This document shows, in pieces, positions 1 through 9,942 of a DNA stretch of 64,000 bases. Under the pieces are notes generated by a model, which worked only from the letters and a program-made list of their open reading frames with translations, was not told the origin of the DNA and did no database searches. Where the stretch lies: the NCBI GenBank assembly GCA_902776415.1, contig CACYPY010000003.1:1-64000 (forward strand), in the 5' to 3' direction. Numbering within the stretch: position 1 is the stretch's first letter; each line of letters opens with the position of its first letter. The stretch is from an uncultured Ruminobacter sp. (GTDB lineage: Bacteria > Pseudomonadota > Gammaproteobacteria > Enterobacterales > Succinivibrionaceae). A program made the translations under genes and the position numbers.

Positions 1-541
1 CAACCTTAATTTCGGACTGAATCAGAAACTCCTCATTGGAACCGGCACGACTTTTTTCGGCGGTTTTCCTTTCCAGTATTTTGTACTGATTAAGCCGGGT
101 ATGAGCGGTATCGTCCTTGCCCCTGAAAGCGGCCGCTTCGTTTTCCATAAGAGTGCGGAGTTCCCCGGGAGTTACAATCTGAAGTTCAGGATTAATGAAG
201 CGGGCTTCGTTCAGGTTGTTCAGGCTGTCATCAACAAACAGACAGTTAACAGGACGGAGATTCATGCTGCGAATAATGGTGTCCACCCGATGTCCCTTGC
301 CGGTCCAGTCGATGGACGGAAAAACAAAGTACTCCCAGACGGAACCGAATTTCTTGCCGGAAAGCTCCGCCCTGGCCCTGTCAAAATCGTTTTTGGAGCA
401 GATGGAGTTTATAATGCCCCGGTCTGTGAGATCCCTGACAAGCTTAATATTTTCAGCTACCGGAAAAACCTCACCGTCAGACAGAGTACCCTTCCAGAAG
501 GTTTCATCCAGATCCCAGATAACAAGTTTAATATTTTCCAT
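1..541 (-). CDS. FkbH-like HAD-superfamily phosphatase, 5' part only
   Basis: The minus strand is open from ATG at 541 to the left edge, so only about the first 180 residues are present. The N-terminus reads MENIKLVIWDLDETFW, a HAD motif I of the form DxDxT. A later FVDDSLNNLNEA is typical of the FkbH-like HAD-IIIC domain, which in characterised relatives loads or dephosphorylates glyceryl/phospho-acyl groups on carrier proteins in surface polysaccharide or polyketide pathways. The substrate here cannot be told, because the C-terminal half is outside the window. The ribosome binding site before 541 is weak. The gene follows ydiJ on the same strand after a gap of about 175 bases that contains a perfect hairpin (GCATCCCG arms near 677-697) without a U-tract. 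Confidence 0.8.
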   Translation of the reverse strand, partial: MENIKLVIWDLDETFWKGTLSDGEVFPVAENIKLVRDLTDRGIINSICSKNDFDRARAELSGKKFGSVWEYFVFPSIDWTGKGHRVDTIIRSMNLRPVNCLFVDDSLNNLNEARFINPELQIVTPGELRTLMENEAAAFRGKDDTAHTRLNQYKILERKTAEKSRAGSNEEFLIQSEIKV

Positions 542-716
542 AGGAATTTAAAAATAATCGCTGGTATTAGTCCTGAAATCATCAGATTTCCATGCTGAAA
601 TGCCCCGTCTAATCGCAGACTGCACACATTGCATCTCTGTCTGATGGCCGGAAGATGCCGAAGCACCCCTGTTTTGCATCCCGTTTTCCGGGATGCCTGC
701 AGGATCCGCCGTCCCT

Positions 717-3700
717 CTACATAATTTCGTTCAGAATCTGCAAGGGATGCCGCACCACGGCATTCTCCATTTTTCTGACCTGCTCCCGGCAGGAAAAGCC
801 GGTAACAAGACAGCGGTTTACCGGATACTTCCGAAATACCGGAGCCCAGTTCTGCCGGTAGATGGCCTCGGATCTGGCGACATTGGCAGCAGTATGACCG
901 TACAGTCCGGCCATGCCGCAGCAACCCACCGGAATCGGAATCAGTTTCAGGGAAGCATGTCTGAAGATTTTTACCCAGTCATCATGAGTTGCGGGCCTGA
1001 GAGACTTCTGCGTGCAGTGGGCCAGCAGATAATACTCGTTTTCGTCGCGGGTGCGCGGCTTCAGAAGCTCCAGATTGTCCAAAAGCCATTCCTGCACCAT
1101 CTGAATCACAAAATCACCCCGGGCAGTTCCCAGGGTTTTGCGGTACTCGTCCCGGTAACAGAGCACGATGGCCGGATCCACTCCCACCATGGGAATGCCC
1201 AGGCGGTACACCCGGTTGTAGAAATCCGCAGTCCTGGCCGCCGTAACGGCAAACTCCCGGAGATAGCCCCGGATATGAAGAGCCTTGCCGTTGGGCTTAA
1301 GCGGCAGCAATACCGGAATTTTTCCGGTCTTGGCCACCAGAGAGACCAGATCATGCACCATGCCGGCATCGTAAACCGAGGTAAAGGTATCCTGAACAAT
1401 GAGCACCCGCTTTTCCCTGTCTGCCGGGGTCAGCCGTTCCAGTCCGGCCAGATCAAAGGGCTCCAGGGTCTGATCCTTTAAAAGCTCGCTCAACGTGGGA
1501 ACGCTGAGCACCGGAACGTCCACAAAGCCCAGCACCTTCCTGACCATGAACTTTACCGGTTTCAGGGCGGTCACGGCATTGAACAGCCCCGGAGCCCGGG
1601 CCATCAGGGGAGCGCTTATCTCAAAATTTCTGACCATGAGATCTCCCGCGGGCCGCAGGTATCTGGTGTAGTAAAGATTGAAAAAGCGGGCCCGGAAATC
1701 CGGGACATCCACCTTGATAGGACACTGGGAAGCACAGGCCTTGCAGGCCAGACAGCAGTTCATGGCCTCCAGCACCTCGTCACTGAAATCGTAGCCCTTC
1801 CTGGCAATGGTGTTCAAAGTTTTCCGGGCCAGATCCAGCACCGAAATCCCGCGGCTTTCGGAAAGTCTTTCCTCGAGAAGCGGATTTGTTCCGGCCTCCT
1901 CAAGTTCCCGGAGCCACTCTCTCATAAGTCCCGCCCGGCCCTTGGGGGATTGCCTCCGATCCCCCATGAACTTATAGGTGGGACACATGGGAGAAGTAAT
2001 GTCAAAGGAAAAGCAGGCCCCGTTGCCGTTGCAGCTCACGGCCCGGTTGAAGCTGTGCCTTACCCCCTTCGGAATCTGCCGGTCAAAGCTGCCCCGCTTG
2101 GCAGCATCCACGGAAACCAGCGTATCGGAGTCATTGCCGTACGGGGTGCAGATCTTTCCGGGATTAATCCTGTTATCCGGATCAAACGCCGCCTTGACCT
2201 TTCTGAGTTCGTCAAAAAGCCCCCCGTAATATTTCGGGCCGTACTCGCTCCGGTAGCCCCGGCCGTGCTCGCCCCACATAATGCCGCCGTATTTTGCTGT
2301 AAGCTCCACCACCCTGTCGGAAATGGTTCTGAGCACCACCTCCTGCTCCGGATCGCAGAGGTCCAGGGCGGGACGGACGTGGAGCACCCCGGTGTCCACA
2401 TGGCCGAACATCCCGTAGCGGAGCCTGTGACTGTCCAGAAGTGCCCGGAATTCCTGAATAAAGTCCGCGAGATGCTCCGGAGGTACCACCGTATCCTCCA
2501 CAAAGGCCACCGGCTTGGCATCGCCGTCGGCATTTCCCAGTAACCCCACGGCCTTTTTGCGCATGGCATAGATTGCCTGGATATCCTTGTTTTCAGTGCA
2601 GATCTGGTAGCCGATAATCCCGCGATCATTGCCGTCCCGGAGATCCGCATCGAGAATTCTGACAAGTTCGTCCATCCGGTTCTTTTCAAGATCGGCGTCG
2701 GTGCCGGCAAACTCCACGATGTTGATGCCGTCCATCGTTTTGCCGGGTACCTCGGTCAGAAGATCCTTTACCTGGTACCATACAATATCTTTCTTGGCCA
2801 TGCCGAACACCACGGAATCCACTGTTTCCACGGAGAGCACCCCGGCCTTCACCAGCACCGGAGCATGCCGGAGCGCGGAATCGAAGCTGTCATACTTGAT
2901 GTTTACCAGGGCCCGGAATGAGGGAAGCGGTGTGAGATCCAGCGTGGCTCCGGCAATGAACCCCAAAGTGCCCTCGGCACCGCAGATAATCCGGGAGATG
3001 TCCAGAACTCCGGTGTCGGGATCCCAGACGTGCTTCAGATCATAGCCGGTAAGGAAGCGGTTCAGATCCGGAAAAGTGCTTACAATCTCGTCGCGCTTTC
3101 CGGTGGCTATTTCATAAACTGTCCGGTAAATCCGCCCCTCCATGGTATCAGGTTCCATTTTGGCCCGAAGGGCGTCCCCGGACACAGGACCGAAGGTGAC
3201 CAGACTGCCGTCCATGAGCACCACGTCCACATCCAGAATATGACGGGAGGTTTTGCCGTATTTCAGGGAACCCTGCCCCGAGGCGTCATTGGAGATCATG
3301 CCTCCGAACGTGGCCCGGTTTGAGGTGGACAGATTGGGAGAAAAAAACAGTCCGTACTGCTTTATGTCCTGGTTCAGACTGTCCTTGATGACTCCGGACT
3401 CCACATGCACCGTGCGCTTTTCGGGATCCACCTTTCCCACGCCCCTCATATGCCGGGAGACGTCAATAATCACCCCGCCGGTAAGAGAACCGCCGTTGGT
3501 CCCGGTACCGCCGCCCCGGGGTGCAAACTTTATCTTCCGGAATTCCGCCCGGGCCGCAATGCGAAGTGCCGTCTGAATATCCCCCGGAGTTTTCGGGAAA
3601 ATAATGCCTGCTGGCAGAAGCTGGTAAACGCTGTTGTCGGTGGCTTCCGACAGCCTGGCGGCATAGGAATACTCCACGTCCCCGGTAAACGAGGCATCGG

Positions 3701-3770
3701 CTGCCACTGCCTTGAAATAACTGAGATACAAGGGATCCAGGGAATATTCCTTCGAGAGCTGCGGGATCAT
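717..3770 (-). CDS. ydiJ: YdiJ-type FAD-linked 2-hydroxyacid dehydrogenase with Fe-S domain
   Basis: A 1017-residue protein, the same length as E. coli YdiJ (1018). The N-terminal half is a PCMH-type FAD-binding domain with the Gly-rich PRGGGTGTNGG loop at about residues 83-93, followed by a FAD-oxidase C-terminal domain. Near residue 670 there is a 4Fe-4S ferredoxin motif, CLACKACASQCP. The C-terminal third resembles the GlcF/CCG cysteine-rich domain and contains CCGMAG near residue 948. The family oxidises D-2-hydroxyacids (E. coli YdiJ is linked to D-2-hydroxyglutarate) and passes electrons through the Fe-S part; the exact substrate here is inferred. An in-frame extension of 44 residues exists, but ATG at 3770 is preceded by AGGAAG at good spacing and matches family length, so it is preferred. 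Transcribed divergently from the SMC operon. Confidence 0.9.
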   Translation of the reverse strand: MIPQLSKEYSLDPLYLSYFKAVAADASFTGDVEYSYAARLSEATDNSVYQLLPAGIIFPKTPGDIQTALRIAARAEFRKIKFAPRGGGTGTNGGSLTGGVIIDVSRHMRGVGKVDPEKRTVHVESGVIKDSLNQDIKQYGLFFSPNLSTSNRATFGGMISNDASGQGSLKYGKTSRHILDVDVVLMDGSLVTFGPVSGDALRAKMEPDTMEGRIYRTVYEIATGKRDEIVSTFPDLNRFLTGYDLKHVWDPDTGVLDISRIICGAEGTLGFIAGATLDLTPLPSFRALVNIKYDSFDSALRHAPVLVKAGVLSVETVDSVVFGMAKKDIVWYQVKDLLTEVPGKTMDGINIVEFAGTDADLEKNRMDELVRILDADLRDGNDRGIIGYQICTENKDIQAIYAMRKKAVGLLGNADGDAKPVAFVEDTVVPPEHLADFIQEFRALLDSHRLRYGMFGHVDTGVLHVRPALDLCDPEQEVVLRTISDRVVELTAKYGGIMWGEHGRGYRSEYGPKYYGGLFDELRKVKAAFDPDNRINPGKICTPYGNDSDTLVSVDAAKRGSFDRQIPKGVRHSFNRAVSCNGNGACFSFDITSPMCPTYKFMGDRRQSPKGRAGLMREWLRELEEAGTNPLLEERLSESRGISVLDLARKTLNTIARKGYDFSDEVLEAMNCCLACKACASQCPIKVDVPDFRARFFNLYYTRYLRPAGDLMVRNFEISAPLMARAPGLFNAVTALKPVKFMVRKVLGFVDVPVLSVPTLSELLKDQTLEPFDLAGLERLTPADREKRVLIVQDTFTSVYDAGMVHDLVSLVAKTGKIPVLLPLKPNGKALHIRGYLREFAVTAARTADFYNRVYRLGIPMVGVDPAIVLCYRDEYRKTLGTARGDFVIQMVQEWLLDNLELLKPRTRDENEYYLLAHCTQKSLRPATHDDWVKIFRHASLKLIPIPVGCCGMAGLYGHTAANVARSEAIYRQNWAPVFRKYPVNRCLVTGFSCREQVRKMENAVVRHPLQILNEIM

Positions 3771-3912
3771 ATGTGCTTCCTGTTTTCTGATAATCGGGGC
3801 CGGCACCGGCGGGACCTTCCGGACAAACCTGAGACCGAAAGCCTGCAATGCCAGGATTGCAAAGCCGTCAGACTTTATTCGGCAGGATCGGAACGGCACC
3901 ACGGATTTGGAA

Positions 3913-3941
3913 ATTCTGTGATGAAGATTCTGTTTCAGAAT
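3913..3941. promoter_or_regulatory. ATTCTG repeat/palindrome in the divergent ydiJ-SMC intergenic region
   Basis: ATTCTG occurs at 3913-3918 and 3927-3932, and the second copy forms a perfect inverted repeat with CAGAAT at 3936-3941 (ATTCTG-TTT-CAGAAT). It sits in the 379-base gap between ydiJ and the SMC operon, upstream of ydiJ. It could be an operator for either gene; no binding protein can be named. Apart from this and the promoter at 4084-4112 I see nothing else in 3771-4149. Confidence 0.35.
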
Positions 3942-4083
3942 TTAACACGTTTACACTAAAAATCAACAGCAAAGACAGAGGAAGAGAAAAGAATTATTGC
4001 CGGCTTCCCGAGCAAGATTAGGAAACGGCATTCCGGGAGTACCTGTTCCGTTCCGGAGCGTCCGTAAAACCGCCCCTCCGCAA

Positions 4084-4112
4084 TTGAACGGGAAAGCATT
4101 TTCAGTTAGAAT
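4084..4112 (+). promoter_or_regulatory. Sigma-70 type promoter of the SMC/Wadjet-like operon
   Basis: TTGAAC (4084-4089) and TAGAAT (4107-4112) are separated by exactly 17 bases, which predicts a start near 4119. That gives a leader of about 30 bases to ATG at 4150 and supports that start over the upstream in-frame TTG at 3997. The leader has no convincing Shine-Dalgarno sequence. Confidence 0.55.
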
Positions 4113-4149
4113 TCCGTTATCGTTCCCGTTTATTTTTCAGACAACAAGC

Positions 4150-7100
4150 ATGCTCGAATCTACCAGTAACAGCCCCGGCTCCCCCGCCGGACTGCCCCGG
4201 CCGGCCGGCCTTATCCGCATTGTTCTCATCGACTCCTACATCGGATCCCGGGAAAACCGCATCTTCGAATTCGATTTCGAAAAGCACACCCAGGTAAACG
4301 GTGCCAACGGGTCGGGGAAAACCAGTCTTCTCAAGCTGATCCCCCTCTTCTACGGACTGGTTCCGGGAAGAGTCACCAGCTCCAGCAACGTCAGAAAGAG
4401 CTTCTCCGGATTTTATCTCCCGCGTTCCGACAGCGCCCTGGTGTTCGAATACCGCAATTCCCGATCCGAAATCGTTCACGTCATGATGACCAACGCCGGA
4501 AACAGCCAGAACAGCAAAAGCCTGAACTACCGTTTTGTGAAGGGACCGTTCCGGGTGGAGGACATCGTGGTATACGACGAAAACCTGAAATGCTACCGGG
4601 CCCGGGAATGGCGTGAATATCAGCAGATCCTGAAAGATCGCGGCATCAGGGCGGAACCCCTGGTAACCACCGTGGATCAGTACCGCTCGATTATTCAGAA
4701 CATTTCCTCCGGAGCCAACAACAACCTCCGGTACGACTACAGCCTGAGCGGCGGCAACCGGCAGCTCCGCTACATTGAGAGCATCACCCACAGCCTCATT
4801 ACCGGACACGTGAAGTTTGACAGCATAAAGCTGCTCCTGGGGGAGATTCTCCGTCAGGACCACCCGGGGGTGGCGCTCGTCCTGGATCCTGCCCGGGTGC
4901 TGGAATGGTGCGCGGACATCGATGACTACCGGGCAGTGGACGAGAAAAGGGAGACTCTGGAAAAAGCCTCTCTCCTGGGCGAAAAGATCGCCGGCGACAA
5001 AAAGTTGCTCCGGGAACAGGCCGGACTTCTTTCCTGGTATCACCACAGATTTGAAGTTGCCTCCGGAAAGCTGGAACAGGACATCATGAGCGCCAACGTC
5101 AAAAAGGAGGAACTGAATAATCTCTGGAAAGAAAAGGACAAAAAACTGTCTCAGGAGCAGACGGATCATGAGTCCGAGCTTAACGGAGTCAGAGAAAGAA
5201 TCCGGAAAATCGAGGAGGAGCAGGCCGCCTATGAAAAGCAGGAGATGGCCGGCTGGCTTCGGGAATACGACAGTCTCTCCGCTCTCCGCACCGCTCTTGA
5301 GGAAAACGAGTGCAAGCTGGGCTCCGTCAAGGCGGTCTACAACGACATCAAAACGGAATTTGAAAACCGGAAACTGACCGCCAAAAACAGGATAGACGGC
5401 GAAACATCCCGGATCCGGCAGGAGCTCAGTGCCGGCGAACAGAAATACCGGGATCAGCTTCATGAACTGGAACGGGCCATGAAGGACAATCTGGGGAAAC
5501 TGGAGCTCAGCAGACAGTCCCGCACTGCGGATCTCCGGCTTCAGGAAAACGACGTCCAGAACCGGATCGCAAACCTGGAACGGGAAAGGAGCAATATTAT
5601 TCCTCCGGAAAATCTCCTGAACAGCCGGAACGAAATTCAGGAGGAAATCAACAGATGCAACCGGACCAATTCCGACCTGAATTCACAGCTCTACCGGCTG
5701 AGTCAGGACATTCAGAATCACGAAAAGGCCCTGGCAGCCCAGGGTGCCGCCGCCGCGAAAAATGCCCGTCTCCGGAAGGAAAGCGAGGATCGGCTTTCCG
5801 AAATCGAAGTCCTGCTGAATCCGGATTCCGGAATCCTTACCGAATATCTCAACGAATACTGTCAGGACTGGCGGAACGGCATCGGGAAGGTTATCAGAGA
5901 AGATCTCCTGGCCCGTAACGATCTTGCCCCGGAGCTCATACCATCTCCGGAGGAACGGCCGCACCGCATCGCCGTGGGCCCCCTGTCCCTGGATATCCGG
6001 GAGCTTCCGTCTCCGCAGAAAAACGAGCAGGATCTCCGGGCGGAAAAGCAGAACCTGATAGAAACCGTCAGAAGCTGCAAGGATTTTCAGACAGAAAACG
6101 AAGAGAATCAGAAAAAGACCCAGAAGGCGCTGGAAGAGGCTCTTTCCGAAAAATTCCGTCTGGAATCCCGGCTGATTCCCGAGGAAAGCTTTGCAAACCT
6201 CCGGGATCGGCTCAGCATTCTGGACGGCAATATCGAAACCTACCGCAAGGATCGGGATCTGGAGATCACTAACGCCCTTGCCGCTGCCAAAAAGGAACTC
6301 GGCCGGATCCGCAGCGCACTCCGGGACGTGGAATCAGAGTACGAGCGCATGACGGCCGGCACCAGAGACAACTATCTCCTGAACAAAAGCGATCTGGAAA
6401 CTGCTCACGGAGAGGCGGCCGCGGCTCTCAGCCGGAAAATTCAGGATCTGGAGGCGGAACTTAAAAAGACCGTTTCCGAATATGAAGCCATTATGAAGCA
6501 AAAGCTGGCCAACAAAAATGTGGATGACCGTCTCATTGATCTGATTCAGAACGATATTACCGCAAAGGAAAAGCGAATCACCGAAATCGAGAGCCGCAGA
6601 AAGGAGATCCTGGCCTACCGGGACTGGCTGGAAAACAGCTATGGCAAACTTCCGGAATTCCGGCAGCGGGAAAGCGCCCTGGAACCCGTCCTGCAGGACA
6701 CGGTGAACCGCCGGGCGGATGCCGAAAGAGAACATGACGCCGCCGTGCAGATCATTGAACGGGAACTTGATGCCTTCAGAAAAGAGAAAGCCGCCTCTGA
6801 CAATAACGCTTCCGGTGCGGAAAAGTTCCTGAAAGAGCTCGGGGATCTCGGCATTCTCCCGCATCCCGATGCCCCGGATCAGGATGCTCCCTCCCGGATA
6901 TACTCTGATGTGGCCACCGCCGTCCGATTTGCTCTCGACAGCCTGAACAGAAACCAGTCCGATCTTGACAGCTGCATCACCACCATCAGCCGCATTATGG
7001 GCAGCATGGCCTCCAAGATCAGGGACTACTGGGTCTCCTGTCTCAATGACGCCAGAAACCGGGCCCGGCTGGCCGGAATTGACACCAATGACGAGAAAAA

Positions 7101-7929
7101 CCGCGATGCCGCCGACAATTTCGCCTACCCCCTGGCTGCGCAGGAACTTTTGAATCACGGTTTGCCCCAGCATCGGAAAAGCATTCTGGATCAGGCCCGG
7201 GACGTGCTCCACATGATCAGACAGTACTACGATCAGATGCGGGACTTTGACGAAAGGAACCGGGGCGTCAGCCGCCGGATCTCCAGAATCGTGTCCGACA
7301 ACCTGCAGTTCGAGGCCTTCGAGGAATTCTCCATCACCCTGGAGCCCCGAATCAAAAACATTGCCGGCTGGGAATTCATCGAAAATCTTTCCGGATTCTA
7401 TCAGAAGTGGCAGACCGAGGGCCGGATTCAGTCCGAACTCCCTGATCCCGAGATCTCCGAAAAACTGAAAAGTCTGGCCAATCTTTTTATAAATGGCGAA
7501 CTCCGGAACGACCTCAACGATCTGTTCAGCATCGTGTTCTCAGTGGTGGAAAACGGCAAGAAAAAAACCGCCGAAACCGAGAAGGAACTGGAGGATGTCA
7601 GCTCCAACGGACTCACCTTCCTGCTGCTGTGCGCCCTGTACATCAGCCTGATTCATGAATCCCGTGCCGGCAGAAACATCGCCGTGCACTGGCCGGTGGA
7701 CGAAATGAGCAAACTCTCCGGCAAGAATATCAGACTGCTCCTGGACGTCATGCAGCGCAACAGGATCGTCATGGTATCCGCCGCGCCGGATCTCAGCACC
7801 GCAGTGGCCTCGGAATTCAGCAGAATCTACCGCATCACCCGGGATCGGGTATATGTGAACCAGGATGCGCTGGATCCCGTGGGAGAGGCCATCAGAAAAC
7901 GCATCAAATCCGAGGAGAACAGCAGATGA
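4150..7929 (+). CDS. SMC-like ATPase of a MukB/MksB/JetC type complex
   Basis: A 1259-residue SMC-type protein and the motor subunit of a four-gene condensin-like operon. The Walker A loop GANGSGKT lies at residues 51-58, a signature-like VSSNGLTFLLL segment near 1150, and Walker B IAVHWPVDE ends with Asp1184-Glu1185. Between them is a long charged, helical coiled-coil region (roughly 240-1050) with a less charged hinge-like centre. Such proteins (MukB, MksB, JetC; possibly also DUF3584) extrude DNA loops; in Wadjet/MksBEFG systems they recognise small circular DNA for cleavage by JetD/MksG. The start at 4150 follows from the promoter at 4084; the in-frame extension to 3997 would place codons upstream of the promoter. 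The stop overlaps the next start (ATGA at 7926). The protein is too short for MukB (about 1480) and in the range of JetC/MksB. Confidence 0.85.
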   Translation: MLESTSNSPGSPAGLPRPAGLIRIVLIDSYIGSRENRIFEFDFEKHTQVNGANGSGKTSLLKLIPLFYGLVPGRVTSSSNVRKSFSGFYLPRSDSALVFEYRNSRSEIVHVMMTNAGNSQNSKSLNYRFVKGPFRVEDIVVYDENLKCYRAREWREYQQILKDRGIRAEPLVTTVDQYRSIIQNISSGANNNLRYDYSLSGGNRQLRYIESITHSLITGHVKFDSIKLLLGEILRQDHPGVALVLDPARVLEWCADIDDYRAVDEKRETLEKASLLGEKIAGDKKLLREQAGLLSWYHHRFEVASGKLEQDIMSANVKKEELNNLWKEKDKKLSQEQTDHESELNGVRERIRKIEEEQAAYEKQEMAGWLREYDSLSALRTALEENECKLGSVKAVYNDIKTEFENRKLTAKNRIDGETSRIRQELSAGEQKYRDQLHELERAMKDNLGKLELSRQSRTADLRLQENDVQNRIANLERERSNIIPPENLLNSRNEIQEEINRCNRTNSDLNSQLYRLSQDIQNHEKALAAQGAAAAKNARLRKESEDRLSEIEVLLNPDSGILTEYLNEYCQDWRNGIGKVIREDLLARNDLAPELIPSPEERPHRIAVGPLSLDIRELPSPQKNEQDLRAEKQNLIETVRSCKDFQTENEENQKKTQKALEEALSEKFRLESRLIPEESFANLRDRLSILDGNIETYRKDRDLEITNALAAAKKELGRIRSALRDVESEYERMTAGTRDNYLLNKSDLETAHGEAAAALSRKIQDLEAELKKTVSEYEAIMKQKLANKNVDDRLIDLIQNDITAKEKRITEIESRRKEILAYRDWLENSYGKLPEFRQRESALEPVLQDTVNRRADAEREHDAAVQIIERELDAFRKEKAASDNNASGAEKFLKELGDLGILPHPDAPDQDAPSRIYSDVATAVRFALDSLNRNQSDLDSCITTISRIMGSMASKIRDYWVSCLNDARNRARLAGIDTNDEKNRDAADNFAYPLAAQELLNHGLPQHRKSILDQARDVLHMIRQYYDQMRDFDERNRGVSRRISRIVSDNLQFEAFEEFSITLEPRIKNIAGWEFIENLSGFYQKWQTEGRIQSELPDPEISEKLKSLANLFINGELRNDLNDLFSIVFSVVENGKKKTAETEKELEDVSSNGLTFLLLCALYISLIHESRAGRNIAVHWPVDEMSKLSGKNIRLLLDVMQRNRIVMVSAAPDLSTAVASEFSRIYRITRDRVYVNQDALDPVGEAIRKRIKSEENSR

Positions 7930-8573
7930 TAAGAGACACCGCGGAAAGACTGCTTCGGGGGGAGTTTGTCTGCAGTACCTCCTGCCCCGATGCCTACCGG
8001 GATCTGGAAGAACCGGAAACCCGCAGCCGGGTGGAAGCCATTCTGGCCCCGCTGAACCGGAAAATATCGGTAACCGCCAACCGGGCCGCCTACTACGCCA
8101 CCTGGATTAATCTGGACCTTGCCGAGGATCGGGCTTCCATAAAACGGGAATTTCAGAACATTATGGAGCAGCTCCGGCCGGTTCTGGAGTTTATTCTTCT
8201 GGTCATGGACGCCAGCACCCGGGATCATCCCATGATGCCGGGCAGCCAGGTTACCGAGGCCGAGCTCACCGCCCGGGTGCAGAATAACCAGTATCTGACC
8301 ACCCGTGCCAAAAAAATCAGCACCTTCATCAGCAAAAGACCCCAGATCGAGGTTCCGGAGATCATCAGAAACATTATCGATCGCATGGTGAAGTTCGAAA
8401 TCCTGCAGGAAAACCTTCCCGGAACCAGGATTTTCACCTTCACCGGCAAGGTGGATTATGTTTACGAGGTGCTGGAATTCATTGACGCTCACGAGAACAT
8501 TCTGGCGGAGGAGGAGGCCGCGCTGGAACAGGAGAAGCAGAAACCGGCAGAGGAGGATCTCTTCAGCTCATGA
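7926..8573 (+). CDS. MukE/MksE/JetB-like condensin accessory subunit
   Basis: A 215-residue soluble protein overlapping the SMC gene by ATGA and overlapping the next gene in the same way, so translation is probably coupled. The composition and size fit the small winged-helix MukE/JetB subunit, which binds the kleisin and DNA. The C-terminal third is a helix-rich stretch ending in an acidic Glu-rich tail (about residues 187-215, EEEAALEQEKQK). The assignment rests mainly on operon position between SMC and kleisin genes and on length; no catalytic motif is expected. Overall sequence similarity to described MukE/JetB cannot be judged by eye. Confidence 0.7.
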   Translation: MIRDTAERLLRGEFVCSTSCPDAYRDLEEPETRSRVEAILAPLNRKISVTANRAAYYATWINLDLAEDRASIKREFQNIMEQLRPVLEFILLVMDASTRDHPMMPGSQVTEAELTARVQNNQYLTTRAKKISTFISKRPQIEVPEIIRNIIDRMVKFEILQENLPGTRIFTFTGKVDYVYEVLEFIDAHENILAEEEAALEQEKQKPAEEDLFSS

Positions 8574-9940
8574 AAAATTCCAGTCAGGGATCCCCGGAAC
8601 GCAACGAAAACCGGGTAATCCGCTCCATTCTCGCGGATCTCAGTAACGGGTCTGACCTCATCATCGCTGCCTACAACGGCGAACTCACGGCGGTGTCACA
8701 GGAAAACGCAGCCCTGTTCCAGGCGCTCCAGAACCGCAACATTCTGATGGACACCGTGACCGGCTACTGGCTAAACCCGCACCTGAGCCGGCTTATCAAC
8801 TACATCCTGAAAATCGATACCCGGAGCTATATCGACACCGATATCGCCGCCCGTCTCAAGAACATTTCCATTCTCTGCAACAGCTACATCGAGCATCTCA
8901 GATCCAGGAACACGGAGCAGGCGGAACGGGTGCTCTCGGATCTCATGCAGCTCGTGCACGAAATCGGCTTTGATGCCCAGATCGCCGTGGACGGACTTTC
9001 CCGAAAGCTCCTTACGGAATTCGGCTTTGTCCACAGTCTCCGGGACAAGATTGCCGAAAACGAGGCTGCCATTCAGAAGGCTTCGGATCTGGTGGACAAC
9101 CTGACGGCCTATACCTATCAGGATCTCAACCAGTATGTGATCAACGCGGACAACGACATCCGGCTCTACCGGATTCTGATAAGCGAGCTTCTGACCTCCA
9201 TCACCCGCTGCCAGAACGAGCTCAACGCCATTATGGGACCTCTGAGAAACATGCTCTCCCGGTTCCGGCAGCAGGTAAGAAAAACCAGCCTCATCAAGGC
9301 CTACTGCGACCACTGCACCAAAAACAAGAATTACCATCCCGGCGACTATGCCTCCCTGACGGTACCTCCGGAAATATTCACCCGGGCCGCCCCGCTTTCC
9401 CTGGACGGACATGCCTTTTTGGACGACGACGTGAATATGGACACGCTGGTCGAGATTGCCAAAAGCATCAAAACCAGAAATGCCGGGCTGGAGGATGTCC
9501 CGCTGGAGGAAGAGGACACCGGATTTACCAGTCCTCCGGAAACGGCCGAGGAACAGCTCGTTTATTCCGGAGTCGAGGACGATGTCATCAATTTCTTCGT
9601 GTATGCGGTGGAGGCCGGTGAACCGGTAAGCGCCCTGGAATACTACAACCGGAAACGCGATCCCGGAGATGAAAATTCCGGAATCCCCTGTTCTCCGGAT
9701 CACTGGCTCTTTGCGGTAAGCTCCTACTATGACAACATGGACAGCGGGCATCAGGAATTCTACCGGTGCATCCCGAAAGGCCGCCTGATACCCTCGTACA
9801 CCGAAAGACTGCGCCGGCTCCGCGGAGACTCCGAAACTCCCGGAGATACCGTTATCGATGCCGCGGACGGCTCCGCCGAATACCGGTACGGCGACATGAT
9901 TCTGGACGACATCATTATCGAAAGACATCCTGAGGACTGA
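8570..9940 (+). CDS. MukF/MksF/JetA-like kleisin subunit
   Basis: A 456-residue, largely helical protein. In this family the kleisin bridges the SMC heads and binds the MukE-like subunit through its N-terminal winged-helix dimer and middle region. Here residues 1-120 are mixed, 120-270 are strongly helical (the four-helix part that would contact the SMC neck), a CDHC pair lies near residue 245, and an acidic linker (about 305-330, rich in Glu/Asp) precedes a compact C-terminal part. The start ATG overlaps the upstream stop (ATGA at 8570), and the next gene starts 2 bases after its stop. Identification comes from position, size and helical pattern rather than a hallmark motif. Confidence 0.7.
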   Translation: MKNSSQGSPERNENRVIRSILADLSNGSDLIIAAYNGELTAVSQENAALFQALQNRNILMDTVTGYWLNPHLSRLINYILKIDTRSYIDTDIAARLKNISILCNSYIEHLRSRNTEQAERVLSDLMQLVHEIGFDAQIAVDGLSRKLLTEFGFVHSLRDKIAENEAAIQKASDLVDNLTAYTYQDLNQYVINADNDIRLYRILISELLTSITRCQNELNAIMGPLRNMLSRFRQQVRKTSLIKAYCDHCTKNKNYHPGDYASLTVPPEIFTRAAPLSLDGHAFLDDDVNMDTLVEIAKSIKTRNAGLEDVPLEEEDTGFTSPPETAEEQLVYSGVEDDVINFFVYAVEAGEPVSALEYYNRKRDPGDENSGIPCSPDHWLFAVSSYYDNMDSGHQEFYRCIPKGRLIPSYTERLRRLRGDSETPGDTVIDAADGSAEYRYGDMILDDIIIERHPED

Positions 9941-9942
9941 TT

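Noticed and set aside
677-697. GCATCCCG hairpin after ydiJ as a terminator
   Set aside because: A perfect stem, but no U-run on either strand; it may be a transcript-stabilising hairpin only.
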